Assembly: GCA_035222895.1 (NCBI GenBank)
Contig: JAVYIG010001586.1
Coordinates: 124,001 to 188,000 of the forward strand
Reading direction: 5' to 3'
Origin: Strongylocentrotus droebachiensis
Taxonomy: Eukaryota > Echinodermata > Echinoidea > Camarodonta > Strongylocentrotidae
Length of the DNA: 64,000 nucleotides
The notes under the pieces are model-generated. The model was not told the DNA's origin. It did no database searches and saw nothing but the letters and a program-made list of their open reading frames with translations. The position numbers were made by a program, and so were the translations under genes. Shown here in pieces: positions 1 through 12,539 of the stretch (position 1 is the stretch's first letter; each line of letters opens with the position of its first letter).

Positions 1-899
1 AATACCCAATTCACCCACTTATTCGTCCTTTATTGAATGCTTACGATCATTATTACATTAAGTACTGCAGAATAAACACATGAGACATTCATGCCATTGA
101 TGGTTTCACATGGCCTCTCAATGCTCTCTTAAGGTGAAGTACGTCGACGAGAAATGGAGCCTTTAGTGGAATGCAGTGAAGACTTCCCCTCTTCATAGCG
201 AAAAGGTAACTTGAAGCCCCCCATTCCTCTCATCTCCGATTTACCTGCGTAGTTTTCTCGCAATTGCACGCGGTATTGGCGCCCACGCCTCATCACTTAC
301 CCGCCAATTTTTCCGTGATAGTTTAAATCATTTCGAGAGACCGCCTGATACATTCCGTTTTGATAAGGTTTAAGTGTTCATTGAGGCGCCGGAATAGGAC
401 GACATTGATCATTCCTTTTTGTCCCCCCTTCTCTTTGCTCGATTTGGGCCTCTGAAAGTGACTTCAATAAAAACAATTATCGATCCAGAATTCGGTCGTT
501 TAGATGAGACAGGTGGGATTTTGGCTTAGCTGCCTTGCACGGCTGCCTATGTTCAATACATGTCCCTATTCATAATGACTCCACATCGGGATTAATATTT
601 CAAGTTTTTTCTCTCTCTGTAAATGCTCTTTCAGTGAACAATTAGAGCAAGAAATCGGTATTTGTCAAATGAGTGCATCCAACAAATGTCATTTCTCTTA
701 CGAAAAATGTAAAACAGATGGATATTTAGATGACCCAATTCAAAATCAATCATTTAGCGTTTACGTCACCATTAAGATTAAAAATAGTGTGATAAAAGAA
801 TAACATCTCAGTTCGTTCAGTTCAGTTGAACGGTATAGATTATTTGAGATGCCTCATCGAGGTAAATACTGTTCTTTTCGAGGGCCCTCCTAAATCTTA
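1..899. other. Intergenic, no gene seen
   Basis: AT-rich sequence with no open frame above background and no splice-flanked coding block that I recognise. No repeat structure stands out. Confidence 0.5.
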
Positions 900-1115
900 T
901 TTTTTACTCCAGGCTTCAGCCCGACTAAACACGATAAGGCGATAACCATTCAACTAATGTCTTCGTACCAGGCACCAATATACTTTACCAGGGTGGAGAG
1001 TGGCAAATGTAGCTAGATACATTTTCAGAGGACTTTAGTGCAGTTGCAGGGATTAGAACCCCAAACAATGTACTTCATAGTCTGGGTTCCTTATAATCTA
1101 GACTACGATGATTAT
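900..1115 (-). mobile_element. tRNA-derived SINE copy (degenerate)
   Basis: This stretch shares a series of blocks with 40160-40440, in the same order: a GGCTT-AGCC block, AAGGCG, CATTCAAC, a TACC block, then GAGTGGCAAATGTA (GTGTGGCAAATGTA in the other copy). Read on the minus strand, the upper-coordinate end resembles a tRNA-like head, as seen more clearly in the other copy. The head here is decayed. The call rests on similarity between the two copies; the SINE class is inferred. Confidence 0.5.
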
Positions 1116-1569
1116 TAATCTCTATACTCGATACTGATCAAAGTTGCATGGCTTTAATATCGGCTAGTACGTCACGGAGATTTACGAGACCTAATAGAAT
1201 GTCGTTATTTTGTCAACATTTTCTTTTATAAATATTGATCCATATTTGGAGCCTTGCAGTCGGGGATGTGACGTAGTGCGAAAGACAAAGATGGCACTGC
1301 GGCAGGCACAAGCCTTTGACGTATGTTTTAAGTTTTAATCTTAATGTACAAGAAACTGTAGCCCGTGCCCTTCGACGTTCGTTTATATTCAACCATCCTT
1401 TTATAAAAATGAAAGTGAGTCAGGGGGATTATTAAAATGATAGATTACAGTAATAACAATTAGAAGATATATTAATTGATGCAACCGATGTGATGTAGCA
1501 TTTGTTTAATCATCAATGATTAAAAACTCTAAATGACTGAGACTTGATACTTTCCCATAACATACAAGG

Positions 1570-2214
1570 ATGCCTGCTAAAATCGTCGTTAGTTTATGCA
1601 GTTTAATCTCGATGATGGTATATATACACAAGTCTATATACACAGAGTTTACTACGTCCAATGGCGGCGCAGTTGTGATTATAGGGTTGAGGTTAGGCTT
1701 GGATGATTTAAAAAAAATAGAGTTATGGCGAAAGCATCATGTTCGCTTTGTTGTTAAATCTTTACGATCTGTATTTTTGACTCAGGATTGCGTTATGCCC
1801 GGTGAACACAAGGCGTCGTATTTCCATTGCGCGATCACTGCTCTAATGACGCCTGATGTAACTAAAAGTGCATACGCTATTAACGATGCAATATCTGCAC
1901 TGTCCGTTTTTCATTCACTTTGTACGATAAAACTCTCGAAAGGTGCGTCAAAGGGCGCACCAGTTGCTGACGGAATCCTACGTCAGGCAAATGACGCAAC
2001 AGGTTTTACATTAACATGTATGTTGCAGAAGCACTTAAGAACTGACTTCATCACTTACTATTCATATCCAGACATAATATTTAGTCATAAAGTGGGGTGC
2101 GAAAGTGGACTACCTGCTTTTGCTAACGGCAGAGACTATAAGCGCCAACTTTTACGCATGCAGGTGAAGCTTATATTGGTCTTAAATCAATCCCTTGACC
2201 AATTCATGAATTAA
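1570..2214 (+). CDS. Unrecognised 214-codon open frame
   Basis: A single uninterrupted frame of 214 codons, preceded directly by an in-frame TAA at 1558-1560, in a stretch that is richer in GC and CpG than its surroundings. I recognise no domain, signal peptide or membrane segment, and there is no obvious TATA box or polyadenylation signal that would make a gene. The length is unusual for chance in this base composition, so it may be an exon, an old coding fragment from a mobile element, or chance. It contains two adjacent short hairpins around 1944-2003. Function unknown. Confidence 0.25.
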   Translation: MPAKIVVSLCSLISMMVYIHKSIYTEFTTSNGGAVVIIGLRLGLDDLKKIELWRKHHVRFVVKSLRSVFLTQDCVMPGEHKASYFHCAITALMTPDVTKSAYAINDAISALSVFHSLCTIKLSKGASKGAPVADGILRQANDATGFTLTCMLQKHLRTDFITYYSYPDIIFSHKVGCESGLPAFANGRDYKRQLLRMQVKLILVLNQSLDQFMN

Positions 2215-2217
2215 AAA

Positions 2218-4504
2218 ATAATAGACTGGTCGTTAGCGTCATGTTATATGCCAGTTCTTGCAATAGAGAGATTTGTTTAAATAAAAAGTGTTGATTTTAT
2301 GAAAATTTTCTGGAGAAAATAGTTTAGTTTGTGTTCATTGGTACGTATGGCGACTTTTGATCATGAAATGTATTTCGAATGTAGTAAAGTTTGATGAAAG
2401 CAAAGGGTATGAAGAGAAGACTGAAGTCAATCATTCAAAGCTCATTTTTAGATACTATGACATTCTACGTTGATTGTTCATTTGGAATTCTTCGTTCACC
2501 GAAATGATCTTCTGCACATTGCGATGAAGAGCAGAGTTGATCTTCAAAATCAAATGAATTCGTCCAAAAATTAAGCCACAAATAGGCATTTGATTGAAGA
2601 CGAGATTCTCAAAGATCACCGAAAGAATAAAAACAATGATCTCCCCGCTTTATATTCTGCACTATGAGTAGTATGAGAGAGCAGATGTCTTTGTGAAATG
2701 ATTTAATCTTCCTCTAGCAATTCAATCTGTTATAGAGGTCAGCGAATACGATATTCAATTTTTTTACAATATTTTCTTAGAAATGCCCAGTTTTACGGCG
2801 ACACCCGATCCAATTCCGCACCCTTATCTAGGTTTCCTACCCCGGTATTAGAATACTGGTCACGGTTCCTTAACTCAGGTTACAAGCCAGTCACAGCAGC
2901 CTCAGACAATCCTTTCAAGACGTGAATATTCTATCAGACTGCTTCGGATAATATATCTACACCTACAGTCCCAGTCACTCCACGAGACAGGCTTCAAGCC
3001 TACCGATATCTTGGACATTCTGTATCATTCAACTTTTGTTCGGTTTATTGTCGGTCTGGTATCGGTCTCGTCAGTGTGACTTGGGTGTAACAGGCGCAAA
3101 AGTTTGAATATCTTGACCCACTTTTTTCAGAGGGTATCAATTCATTCACATAACCTCCAAAAGCATTTAAGTTGCATCTTCAAAACACTAATAATCCTTC
3201 TCATCCCGTCAAATTTTGATTCTATTCGGCCGAAGACGTTTAAAAAAGGCTAGACTGATGACTGTATCTCATTACAACATTATCCTGGAATTGTAAAAGA
3301 CCATCATGAATCGGGCTCAATGTTTGAGGGTAATTAGTCAAATGTCTTTTTAGGGGGAGTTGATTGACAGTATGTATTTATGCAACGTCATTGTGCCTTG
3401 CCTTCCCTGGTATATTCTTCATCAAACGGATATTTGCATCAGTCAAGATGACAGAGTAATAAATTCAGAAAATTCTATGAAGCTGACGATCAATGATGTG
3501 ATTATGCCTGTATGCTAGCGTTTCACGAACCATATAAATATAATTTGGCAAAGGTTTGATGTTAAATTTAACTTTTGGAAACGCTTGCATGAAGAAAAAT
3601 GAAACTTATGAATGACATATTGTAAAAATATATGAATAGAATCCAAATAACATTCTTTAATAAGAGTTGCCGCAATATTACTTGGTAGGGCTACTCATTA
3701 TTGACACCAAAGTTGTGTGTGTATATAATCAATGAACAGCTGGAGGTGGTTTACACAACTTCTCCAGCCCCCCTGTTTTAATGAATAGCCAGGAGTAAAT
3801 TTAGGCGTAGACAGAGTTAAGCGATAGACTCAGAGGCTTCCTGTACAAAAATATCCTGATAATAAGGCACGGAATGCATTTTGGGGCACAAAGATCCTTT
3901 GATACACATGAACTAAAAGGACACCACATTCAACAAGCTGCATCGTTTTAATTTCTGTGTAGCTTTCTAAAAATTACATTACTTTGGGACATGAAATATA
4001 AGCAAACCTACAATAAGACACTTTTATATGAAAACATAAATATTTCACCATTTCAAAGCATTTTCTGTACTCTTTTGAAAATAATTATGTTACATTAAGC
4101 CTGGTGAGATCATAAACTATTCTTAACGTTGACTGAATGACTTCCAGGCATCATGGACATAAGTATAATTTTGTCATTGTAGCGAGACATCGTTTACCCA
4201 TATATTTGTTAGTACAATTTTGAGTTGGTTAGCTGCCTCGCTCTTTAAAATTTCGTTTAAAATATGTTTAGTGTAATCCTGATTTGCATACTCTGATTAT
4301 AGAACTGGATGAGCCGTTACCACCTCCATACAATTAACAGAAGGTGATGAACTAATTTGAGAACATCCAAGCGGCTTGCGGGAATCAGTCATCAAAATAA
4401 TGGGCTCATGATTATCTGTGTGATCTATTAGCCTACGGGGCTTATTCATTCAACCCTTTGTATCATGCTAATTCGTATAACGTTGCTACACTGTTGGGTG
4501 ACCA
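2218..4504. other. Intergenic, no gene seen
   Basis: No supported coding block. The part around 2790-3090 is somewhat richer in GC but both strands are broken by stops in all frames that I followed. Nothing else was recognised. Confidence 0.45.
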
Positions 4505-4807
4505 GGGGTGTTTCACAAAGATCCTAAGTTGAACTTATCTCTAAGTTGGACTTAACAATTATTGAAAGCCGTTAGCATCTATACAAATATTTAGTAAAAG
4601 TTATTTTAAAAGGCATAAAACGTTGATTCAAATCGTTCATATTTTTAATTATCATGGGAGATTTCATGTTCTTGATGTGGAATTTATGAAAATTCTAAGA
4701 TACTCGAATTTTTGCTTTTGAATGTATTTTATTTTAAGGCTACAAATGGCTCTACATAAGTCCAAATTAGAGTTAAGTTCAATTTAAAATCTCTGTGAAA
4801 CACCCCC
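4505..4807. mobile_element. Palindromic MITE, family 1 copy A
   Basis: About 303 bp with long terminal inverted repeats. The left end reads GGGGTGTTTCACAAAGATCC, followed by tracts similar to AAGTTGAACTTATCTCTAAG. The right end is its inverted counterpart, finishing in TGTGAAACACCCCC. A second copy with the same ends and the same interior (TTGCTTTTGAAT block, AAGGCT block) lies at 60021-60335. There is no coding capacity, so it must be non-autonomous. The target-site duplication is not clear, so I leave the superfamily open. Confidence 0.8.
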
Positions 4808-7800
4808 AGGTTCTCTTTTTTTTTAAAATAAATGTTGTCGAAGATGCCCGAGCTCGCCAGATACGTCACAGTGCTGTCAATTTGTGTTTCACTGATAGCA
4901 ACTTCAAACATTTACAACTTCTATATTCTTAATCGGATATCGCTCAAACTTTCACTTCACTCATTTTTTCTTCCATTTTCTGTTGTTATTCAAACCAACT
5001 AAAATTATCAGGATGGCTTCCCCTTTAAAGAATGAGATGAAATGTTTATGTTACACCCTACACTTACGCTACACTTTCATGATTAAACAACCGTTTGAAA
5101 CTTTGAAAAACTATCCAAACAAATCTCCCACTTTTCCTGCGTTTCCTTGATAGACATCATATAACATCCAGATATTGTGAGCACTTATTGACATTGCTTT
5201 AGGTAAAATCAACATCCTTTCGTCAATTGTTTTGTTAACTTTGGGAAATGAGAAATGGTCTAGCTTTGACAGGTGAACATTCCCAACTGTTCGCTTCATG
5301 CCTCATTCATATTTTATTGCCCTTTGTGTCCGGAGGGAGATGAGCGGCGGAACTTCGAGCTTTCGTTCACTTATTCCCCTGGTGTTACTCAGACATGTCA
5401 ATCACAAACTTAACATTCTCTTCATAATTCTATAATTCTTATTCTTATCGGCCACACATGACTTATACTCAAGAAAAACAGGACTTTTTGAACGGTTTGT
5501 GCACACCTTAAAGAACAAGTTGTAATCGGTACAAAAAAAGTGTTTGAATTTGAAATTTAAATCGACTTTATATTGTGTTATTGACTCTTTAAACAAATTG
5601 AAAACTGATAAGTCATTCATGCGTTGCCACTTAGGTACGTTATAATTATTAATACTTTTGAACTACATTATTCATTAATGATAATTAAAAAAAACATCGA
5701 CAGATATAAGTCTCTTACTTTATTTCTTGTATTCTATTTCTGATTTGAATCTATATTTCTTTCATTTTTGTGGTGCCGATAGCTGTCTCCATTTTATTCA
5801 ATATCAAACTATATCCTCACAATTACAGCAACTATTGATGTCAATGCAAGTAGGTTATTTAAGTATGGGGGAAAGGACATATGAATGTTATTGTATAAAA
5901 TATTGATAGAACGACTGTCTGACCTTAGCAGACCTGTAGAGGCGGTCCTCTAATCAATATGTTGGTCAATGGTTCGAATAGTCGGAAAAATTGTATACAT
6001 ATTCGCATCAATAATTGCATCAAGACCCATTTGACAATTTATACAATTACTTATCTCGGTATCAGTTCATGGGTATTCAATTACTATGTGCAATACGTAG
6101 CTCATGTCCCTACAAATATATAAGAATGAGAATAAAATTAGATTTCTAAGTCGATGATTATTCAGTTATCAAGATAATTCAAAATAAAAACGAACCAAGC
6201 AACCAACAAACAAACAAAAATATTTTGGGATCAACATATATGAAGGACTGGTCTAATGGTTCTTTGAATGAAGGCGTAGGATTCAGTCCCCTATCAGGAG
6301 GGGATGGAGGGGGTGGATTAGTTGGTGGGCAGTTTACCCTTTCATGTAGTACCTGTGTTCTCACCCACACCGTGGGAAGTACCATTTGATGTTTGTACTT
6401 ACGTCTTACAAAAAGTGATACCACTGACAAACCGAATGGCCAAAACATTCTTTTTATTATACTCAAAATACGAGATCACTATTCTATAATCATGATGACG
6501 TTACTATAATCAACATGCCATATCACATTTTATTAGAGAACTGTGCATCAACTCAAAGATACTCCAATCTATACCGATATCATCTGGGCAACATAAGCCC
6601 AGCTACTTATACTTCTACTATAGCTATAGAGATCGGGTTGTTAAGCGATGGACATGAATATTGAATAAGTGTTGACGATGGCAAGCACTCGTCTTCTTCA
6701 GAACGTCAACTATACAGGCAATCAATGTCAGGCGGTATTCGCGGATAATCGTTTGCCTCAGGATCGAAGAGGCCGTGACATTGGTTTTCTGACGTATATC
6801 AATTCTTGGAGACTTCAGTCATCTATTTGGTCAATAGCGGTGGCTCTTTACCAGGCAAGGAGAGGAGCGGGTTGGGGGCAACCCCCATCTATGATATGAT
6901 GAAAATGCCGGTTCTGCAGTCGGTAAATGTTCAAGTTTGTCCTTAAAATTTTGATCACTCACCAGTACTATTATGCAAAGTTTAAACTAGCTGAAATTCG
7001 TCAATTTGTAGTCGCTACAATAGCTGCTAGATATTTTCACTTAGCTAATTACATTAATCTTATCAAATACTCTCTTCATAGGGGAACTCATTTAAAAATA
7101 ATGATTAAGGGAAATCATTAGTCAACTGAACCGTAGGTCTAACTGTACATTATTGGAAAAACCTTTGTCCTTTTTTTCATTATTGGTTGCTAAATTAATG
7201 AAAAGATATTACACATCAAAACTGATGCTCTTTTTCTAAAGGTGGAGTTATAATCATGTCGAGGTTAAAATATTTTATTTCACATCGCTTGTAAATCAAC
7301 ACATGATTTCCTCTCATTTATTAAGTCTAGTAAAATGGCGCTTAGAAATTGCTACACCAAACGTAAAACGGAATATAATTGTCTCCCCTTGCTATTGTGA
7401 TATAATGTTATAACATGACATTCAAAGGGTGTTTGTCCATTTCGTCATGAAGTTTCATGAACATTTAATACTCTCTGTCAAATGTACACCTTTTTTAATA
7501 TCATGTCACATCTCGGAGATGGAGATAATTAAGTTCTGTGAGGCAACATCTACTCTCAAAGTTCGTCCGAAGTGTCGTGCAGCTCTTGTCTTCGTTCAGG
7601 TTATTGGTATTGAACAGGTGTTAGTACAAGCAGAGGTGTGTGATTGTTTGTAATAATAAAGTTTCATACGTGCCGGTTGACATTAAACAGGGATGTATAT
7701 ACTATATAGCATGTCTTGTAATGTAAATATTTCCGTACGCATGCCCCTGATCAGACCTTTCATTATTTCTTGAATAAAAATATAACCTAAAAAATGAATT

Positions 7801-8690
7801 TTTAGAACCGTATCGAATTTGGTTCATGTGGAGCATTTTTTTACTGGGCATTGGAGATAGTTGTCCATTCGCTGCAAATACTTAGAGACAAGTATTTATA
7901 GCCTATACATTTGTGACGGTTGTCTGAATATTGGTTATTCGTAAGCCTATACCTCCACCCACACCCACACCCGGACAAATTTACCCTGAGAGAATTGCGT
8001 CCTTCCAGGCATGTCCGTTTAGTGTAGGAGTATAATGAAGCCGTATACTCACATGCTTCAAATAATTCGGCCTTCCTCATTTCATGGCCTTTGTAAAGAT
8101 CATTCTATCTATGTTTTAAATCACTTTATCTGTTAAAATTCTGTCGACCAGATTACTTTAACCCTTTCGTATTACTTCATTTACAGGGCGGTTATTTATC
8201 TCTTTATTATCCCAAGCTACCTTCAACAGACTATTTTTCTTTGTCATTTTAGGGGGTGTGGTTCTTATCGGTTAACTCAGATTTGAGGACCATTTGTGTT
8301 GTTAATTGCTTGTTTAGAGAGCTCTTTGGTAATTTATTCCAACAATAAACCGAATTCAAATTTGTCCATACAATCTGACCTTAAACATAATGGTTTTTAT
8401 GTTGAATGTGGATTTGGGTGGACTAAAACAATTTGACATGGTAATTTTGTTGCGGCCGACCCACAATCATCTCTATTAATAATGTTATTGAATTAATATT
8501 TCAACCTAACAGCAAATATGAAATCGATCATTCTTGTATTTGTTTAATGCATTTACACACAATTTATAAGATCTAACATGGGTTCTCAGTCACAACAAGT
8601 ATGCATTCCTCCGCACAAAACCTATTCCATTTATCATTCATCGAAACACTGCAAAATGGTTTCTTTCAATGAATATATTTCACTCCAGCC
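4808..8690. other. Intergenic, no gene seen
   Basis: Only short open frames (60-95 codons) occur here, none with recognisable protein features. The sequence is AT-rich without clear large repeats. Confidence 0.45.
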
Positions 8691-8940
8691 CTATGATGAT
8701 TGTGGAATAGAGTTAAGCAACTGTTAGCTGTTAAGCGAATTTTATGAATTTTATTAATTTTTATATATGTGTACACTGATTTATTTAGAAAATTCATTCA
8801 CTGTGTGATATATCTTAATACAATTTATGTTTGTATAAATATCTATGTTTTACAATGTACAAAATTCTGCAATTCAGCTATCTGGCTGCAAATGAATTTT
8901 TAATAAAAACATCACCATTACCATTACCATTACTAAAATT
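8690..8940 (+). mobile_element. LINE-like 3' tail with (ACCATT)n end
   Basis: AT-rich 3' UTR-like sequence ends with a TAATAAA signal near 8900, then a short (ACCATT)n microsatellite at about 8912-8934. A short terminal microsatellite after a poly-A-signal-like motif is typical of the 3' ends of CR1/RTE-type LINEs and SINEs. No coding part survives that I can assign. Family not determined. Confidence 0.4.
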
Positions 8941-10580
8941 AATATTTAATTTCTTCCATTGTGACGTTAGACATTTACAAAGTTAGCATAAATCGAATAA
9001 GAGCGGACTATCAGAAAATGCAATAATTGTGAAAATTGAAATAAAAGAAAAGAAAAAATGTTTGAAAGATGATGGCGTTATCTGATATGGAGTGCCTCGA
9101 ATAGAAATGAAGATAGTGTTGCGTTATTTCAGAGTTGGATTGCTTCTTTACTAGTCATCATGTTCCATTGTCTAAAGATTTATGTTTAAAGAGATATTTT
9201 TTCCCTGTTTTGCTATAACAGATATATTTCACATGGTGATAAATTAAACAAATACTTCCTCATATTGCATTAGTACAACTTATTTGTCGTATCATTAAAA
9301 GCTTAGGAAAGTGAAGTTTATCAGGAGAAGTCTAATATGGCTGAATATTGCGAACCAACAGAGAGAAAATATGATAAACTATTCACAGCATTTAATGCAA
9401 GACTTGTTTGATTTCCAACCTGTTGCATGGAGCAAGGTTACTAAGGAAACGGAACCCCAGCCTTCCGGCTTTTGTTACTAATTTTTTCCGGAATAACATT
9501 CCAATCAAACTAAATCCATTTCTTCCACACGTAATATCAAAACAAATTTATTCCGATCCTCCCTTTTGTAATATAAAAAGTATTATACCATGAAACTCAA
9601 CCAATGACGCATAGCGAATCACACACACACATACACGCACGCGCACTCATTTACTATCTTCATAAGGCCGTGGTATAATTGGCGTCGCCTGACTTAAGCG
9701 CCTCATTTCCCTTTTCATTGGGATATACTCCATTGGTCCGTATTTAGCTTCCATTGTAAGAGGTATAGCCAATTCATCTTTCTCTCATTCAGTTACCACG
9801 CGACCAAGGAATGTCTGACGGTTCGCAAATTTCTTCAAACATTGCGCAAAGTTAATTCAAACGCCATGTTTACTTAAGAGTAAATTACAGGCTCTCGTTA
9901 TTGCCAATTTTTCCTACAATGACTAATGTAAATTTGCGTGTTCAATACAATATTTGCCCACCCATCCTTCCTACTTTAATTTGTTTCTTGTCTCTGATTA
10001 TTCATTCTGTCTCATAATGTACCTTTCTAATATTTCCTTAGCTATTGGCAATTATCGTATAACTCAATATATGTTTGCACTCGGAAGTGATAAATTCCAT
10101 TAGTTGATTTTTCTGGGTAATTCGCACGTTTGTATGATTATTTAGTTGGTCTGATGTATACGTGAAATGTTCTTTTTCCTAGGTAATAAATTGTCTAATG
10201 ACGTATCTACGAAACCGTGTGTGCTCCCTCTCTACAGTCTAAATACCCAGGATAGAAAAATCAATAGTACTTGCAGTGCACTCCTGTGCGCCAGGCTGTC
10301 TTCCAGGAATGGTCCGCCCCTCCATTAATTTCTAGATACCACTGCTATATATATTTTTCGACGGGAAATATTAAAGATAAACATTGATGAATACCAATAT
10401 GCTTATTAATGAAGTCATAACGATCGCCATCATAATATCGATGTTATAGTAGCATTCTGTTTTGAAATTGTAATTAAAATTCATCTCGAAACTGACTTAA
10501 GCCTTCACTTCCTTGGTAATGTTCATGAACGAAATCTATTGGCATAGCAACAATATCTCTTTCATCAACCTTCTCCTTTT
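8941..10580. other. Intergenic, no gene seen
   Basis: AT-rich, with one short (CA)n-type stretch near 9620-9650. No coding or structured element recognised. Confidence 0.45.
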
Positions 10581-10594
10581 ACCTTAAGAGGTAA

Positions 10595-10725
10595 AAAAGG
10601 AGAGAGAGAGAGAGAGAGAGAGAGATTGAAAACAGTGTAGGGAATGATGAGGTACAAGGACAAAAGATGGAGTGATATCAAGATAGCCGAAAGAGGCAGG
10701 AAAAGAAAGGGGTGAAAGAGAAAGT

Positions 10726-10759
<34 letters not shown>

Positions 10760-10800
10760 GAGAGGGAAAGAGAGAGAGAGAGACAGAAAGAAGGGGAGTG
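10595..10800. repeat. (GA)n purine microsatellites
   Basis: Two purine-only tracts, about 10598-10626 and 10709-10795, made mostly of GA and GAAA units. They create long false open frames on both strands (Ser/Leu-rich and Arg/Glu-rich) that should not be read as genes. Confidence 0.9.
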
Positions 10801-12254
10801 CTCTTTAGATGACAAACATGTAATAATTTTAGCGCTCTTGCAACTACAGAGTTTCCAAATCCACTCTTTAAAAGGAAGATCGACATATTTTTATAAAGAA
10901 ACTTGAATTTCATGTTAATGCGCCTGCTGTAATTCTAAAACTACTTTACACTATTATGTCCACCATCCTTCAGCTTTTGTAAAATATGCTATGATCTTAA
11001 CCTGAGATTATTACTTTCAAAATATCGTTAATTCTATTGCAGATTTTCTTTATCATTTGGATTATTTGTGTGTCGAAGGAGCAATCTCCAATTACAGGGA
11101 ATACGCAACTGAAAGGGTCAAGTAATCTAAATTAGATTATTGGTCAAGGATCGTACAACAAAAGCACTGGTGATATCTGGTTTACTATCGTTCGGTTATA
11201 ATGTCTATGACGTGATTAATATCCCTAGTCGCCGAATGATAGTGATGTATCATGCTGACACGGCATAAACCCCTCCCTATTCATAACCTCAAGTGGTGGA
11301 TGCAGCCATTCATCGTTTACTAACAGGAAATTTATTCCACATCACTTCTATATTGTTTGGCAGTCAAAGATAAACTTGAGTTCTGGTAAATATAGGAAAA
11401 AAATTCTGACAGAATCCAACGAAACTTACACTTAATGATCAAGATTACAAATAAATGACATGTGCCAAACAACTTTGGTAGAAAATTTATAGGGGCTGAG
11501 TAATAAGCATAGGAAGATAAGGAAATCCGGATAAGTAGGCCCGACACCATGTGCTCAAATGGGAGTTGTAGTTTTAATCGAAGATGATGCCCAGTAAGTT
11601 TTTGTGCGCTTGTTTTTATTTCAGTCGTTCAAACAACCAATCTACTGCAGGATAGACAATCCAGAATAAATCATAATTTTTTTCTCAAACAATGATTCCC
11701 ATACCAGAGCTCAAGATTAGCTTTGAGCTAAATCCTTACTCTCACCGCTAAACCGACTCCACACCTGCCTATGATCCCCCCCCCCCAGAAAAAAAAAAAA
11801 AAAAAAAAAAAAAAAACGATCTAGTATTTCCGAAATTTAATTTATTTTGTTCCAAGATACAAAAAAAAAATCAAATCAAAATGAAAATATAAACATTTAT
11901 TTCTATCTGCAAGAACATCATTTTCATTATGCACCCTCTCTAGACCAGTTTACACTCTACCACTCTGACGTAAGTACAAGCTTTCATTTTTAGAAAAATA
12001 ATACATTTAATCCCCGGTATGATAGCAGAATAGCAAGAAAAAAACACCCTAAGTAAAACAAAAATCATCAATTTCTTATCCAACTATAAGCATCGTGAAA
12101 AATAACACACCAGAACTCTCATGGTAAATCCTTTGAAACTTTATGGCACAAGAGAAAGAAAAAAATTGAAACCAAGGGAATAGTTTCACAGGTTTATTTA
12201 TTTGTATGTATTTTTGTTAAACTCTGGTCTTGAGTTGAAATAAAAGATACCAGT
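10801..12254. other. Gene-poor stretch below secreted gene A
   Basis: This should hold intron 1 or later exons of the minus-strand gene starting at 12408, but I could not identify an exon. It includes a C-then-A homopolymer run at about 11769-11816. Confidence 0.4.
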
Positions 12255-12260
12255 ACTCAC

Positions 12261-12408
12261 GCATAGGTCCAAATATCCTGTTATACCGCTGTGCTTCTGA
12301 AAAACCAACGTTGCAGGCTGCAAGAATTGTGAGGACAACAAGACACCATGACCACAAGCTCGTCAAGTTCGGCCTTTTGCCTGTCAGCATCGCTTTCGAC
12401 GTCGTCAT
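12261..12408 (-). CDS. First exon of secreted protein gene A (signal peptide)
   Basis: The exon encodes 49 residues plus one base. The start chosen is the ATG at 12408, which aligns with the start of the paralogous exon at 18496; an ATG 13 codons upstream in the same frame is possible. Residues 18-32 contain LWSWCL followed by a hydrophobic stretch ending in small residues, a classical signal peptide, with likely cleavage near SEA/QRY. The mature N-terminus would be QRYNRIFGP. The exon ends at a good donor (ATGC/GTGAGT) in phase 1, the usual phase joining a signal exon to extracellular domains. The same layout at 18352-18496 makes a tandem paralogue pair. The downstream exons were not found, so the protein class is unknown; a secreted matrix, immune or peptide-precursor protein are all possible. 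Confidence 0.7.
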
Positions 12409-12530
12409 GATGTCCAGTGGATATAACTCTAGTTTCCTTTCTTCCAAAAAGGTGTCAAGCGACAGTCTGCTTCGACGAAGTATTCAACTAGAGCTAGAAG
12501 TAGCTCTTTCGTTGAGGGTTCGTTGCTTTA

Positions 12531-12537
12531 TTTTATA
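12531..12537 (-). promoter_or_regulatory. TATA box of secreted gene A
   Basis: TATAAAA on the minus strand, about 123 bp upstream of the chosen ATG. Transcription would begin near 12505, giving a 5' UTR of roughly 100 bases. Confidence 0.6.
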
Positions 12538-12539
12538 GC

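Noticed and set aside
10584-10913. 109- and 64-codon frames over the GA tracts
   Set aside because: Low-complexity Ser/Leu and Arg/Glu translations of a purine microsatellite.
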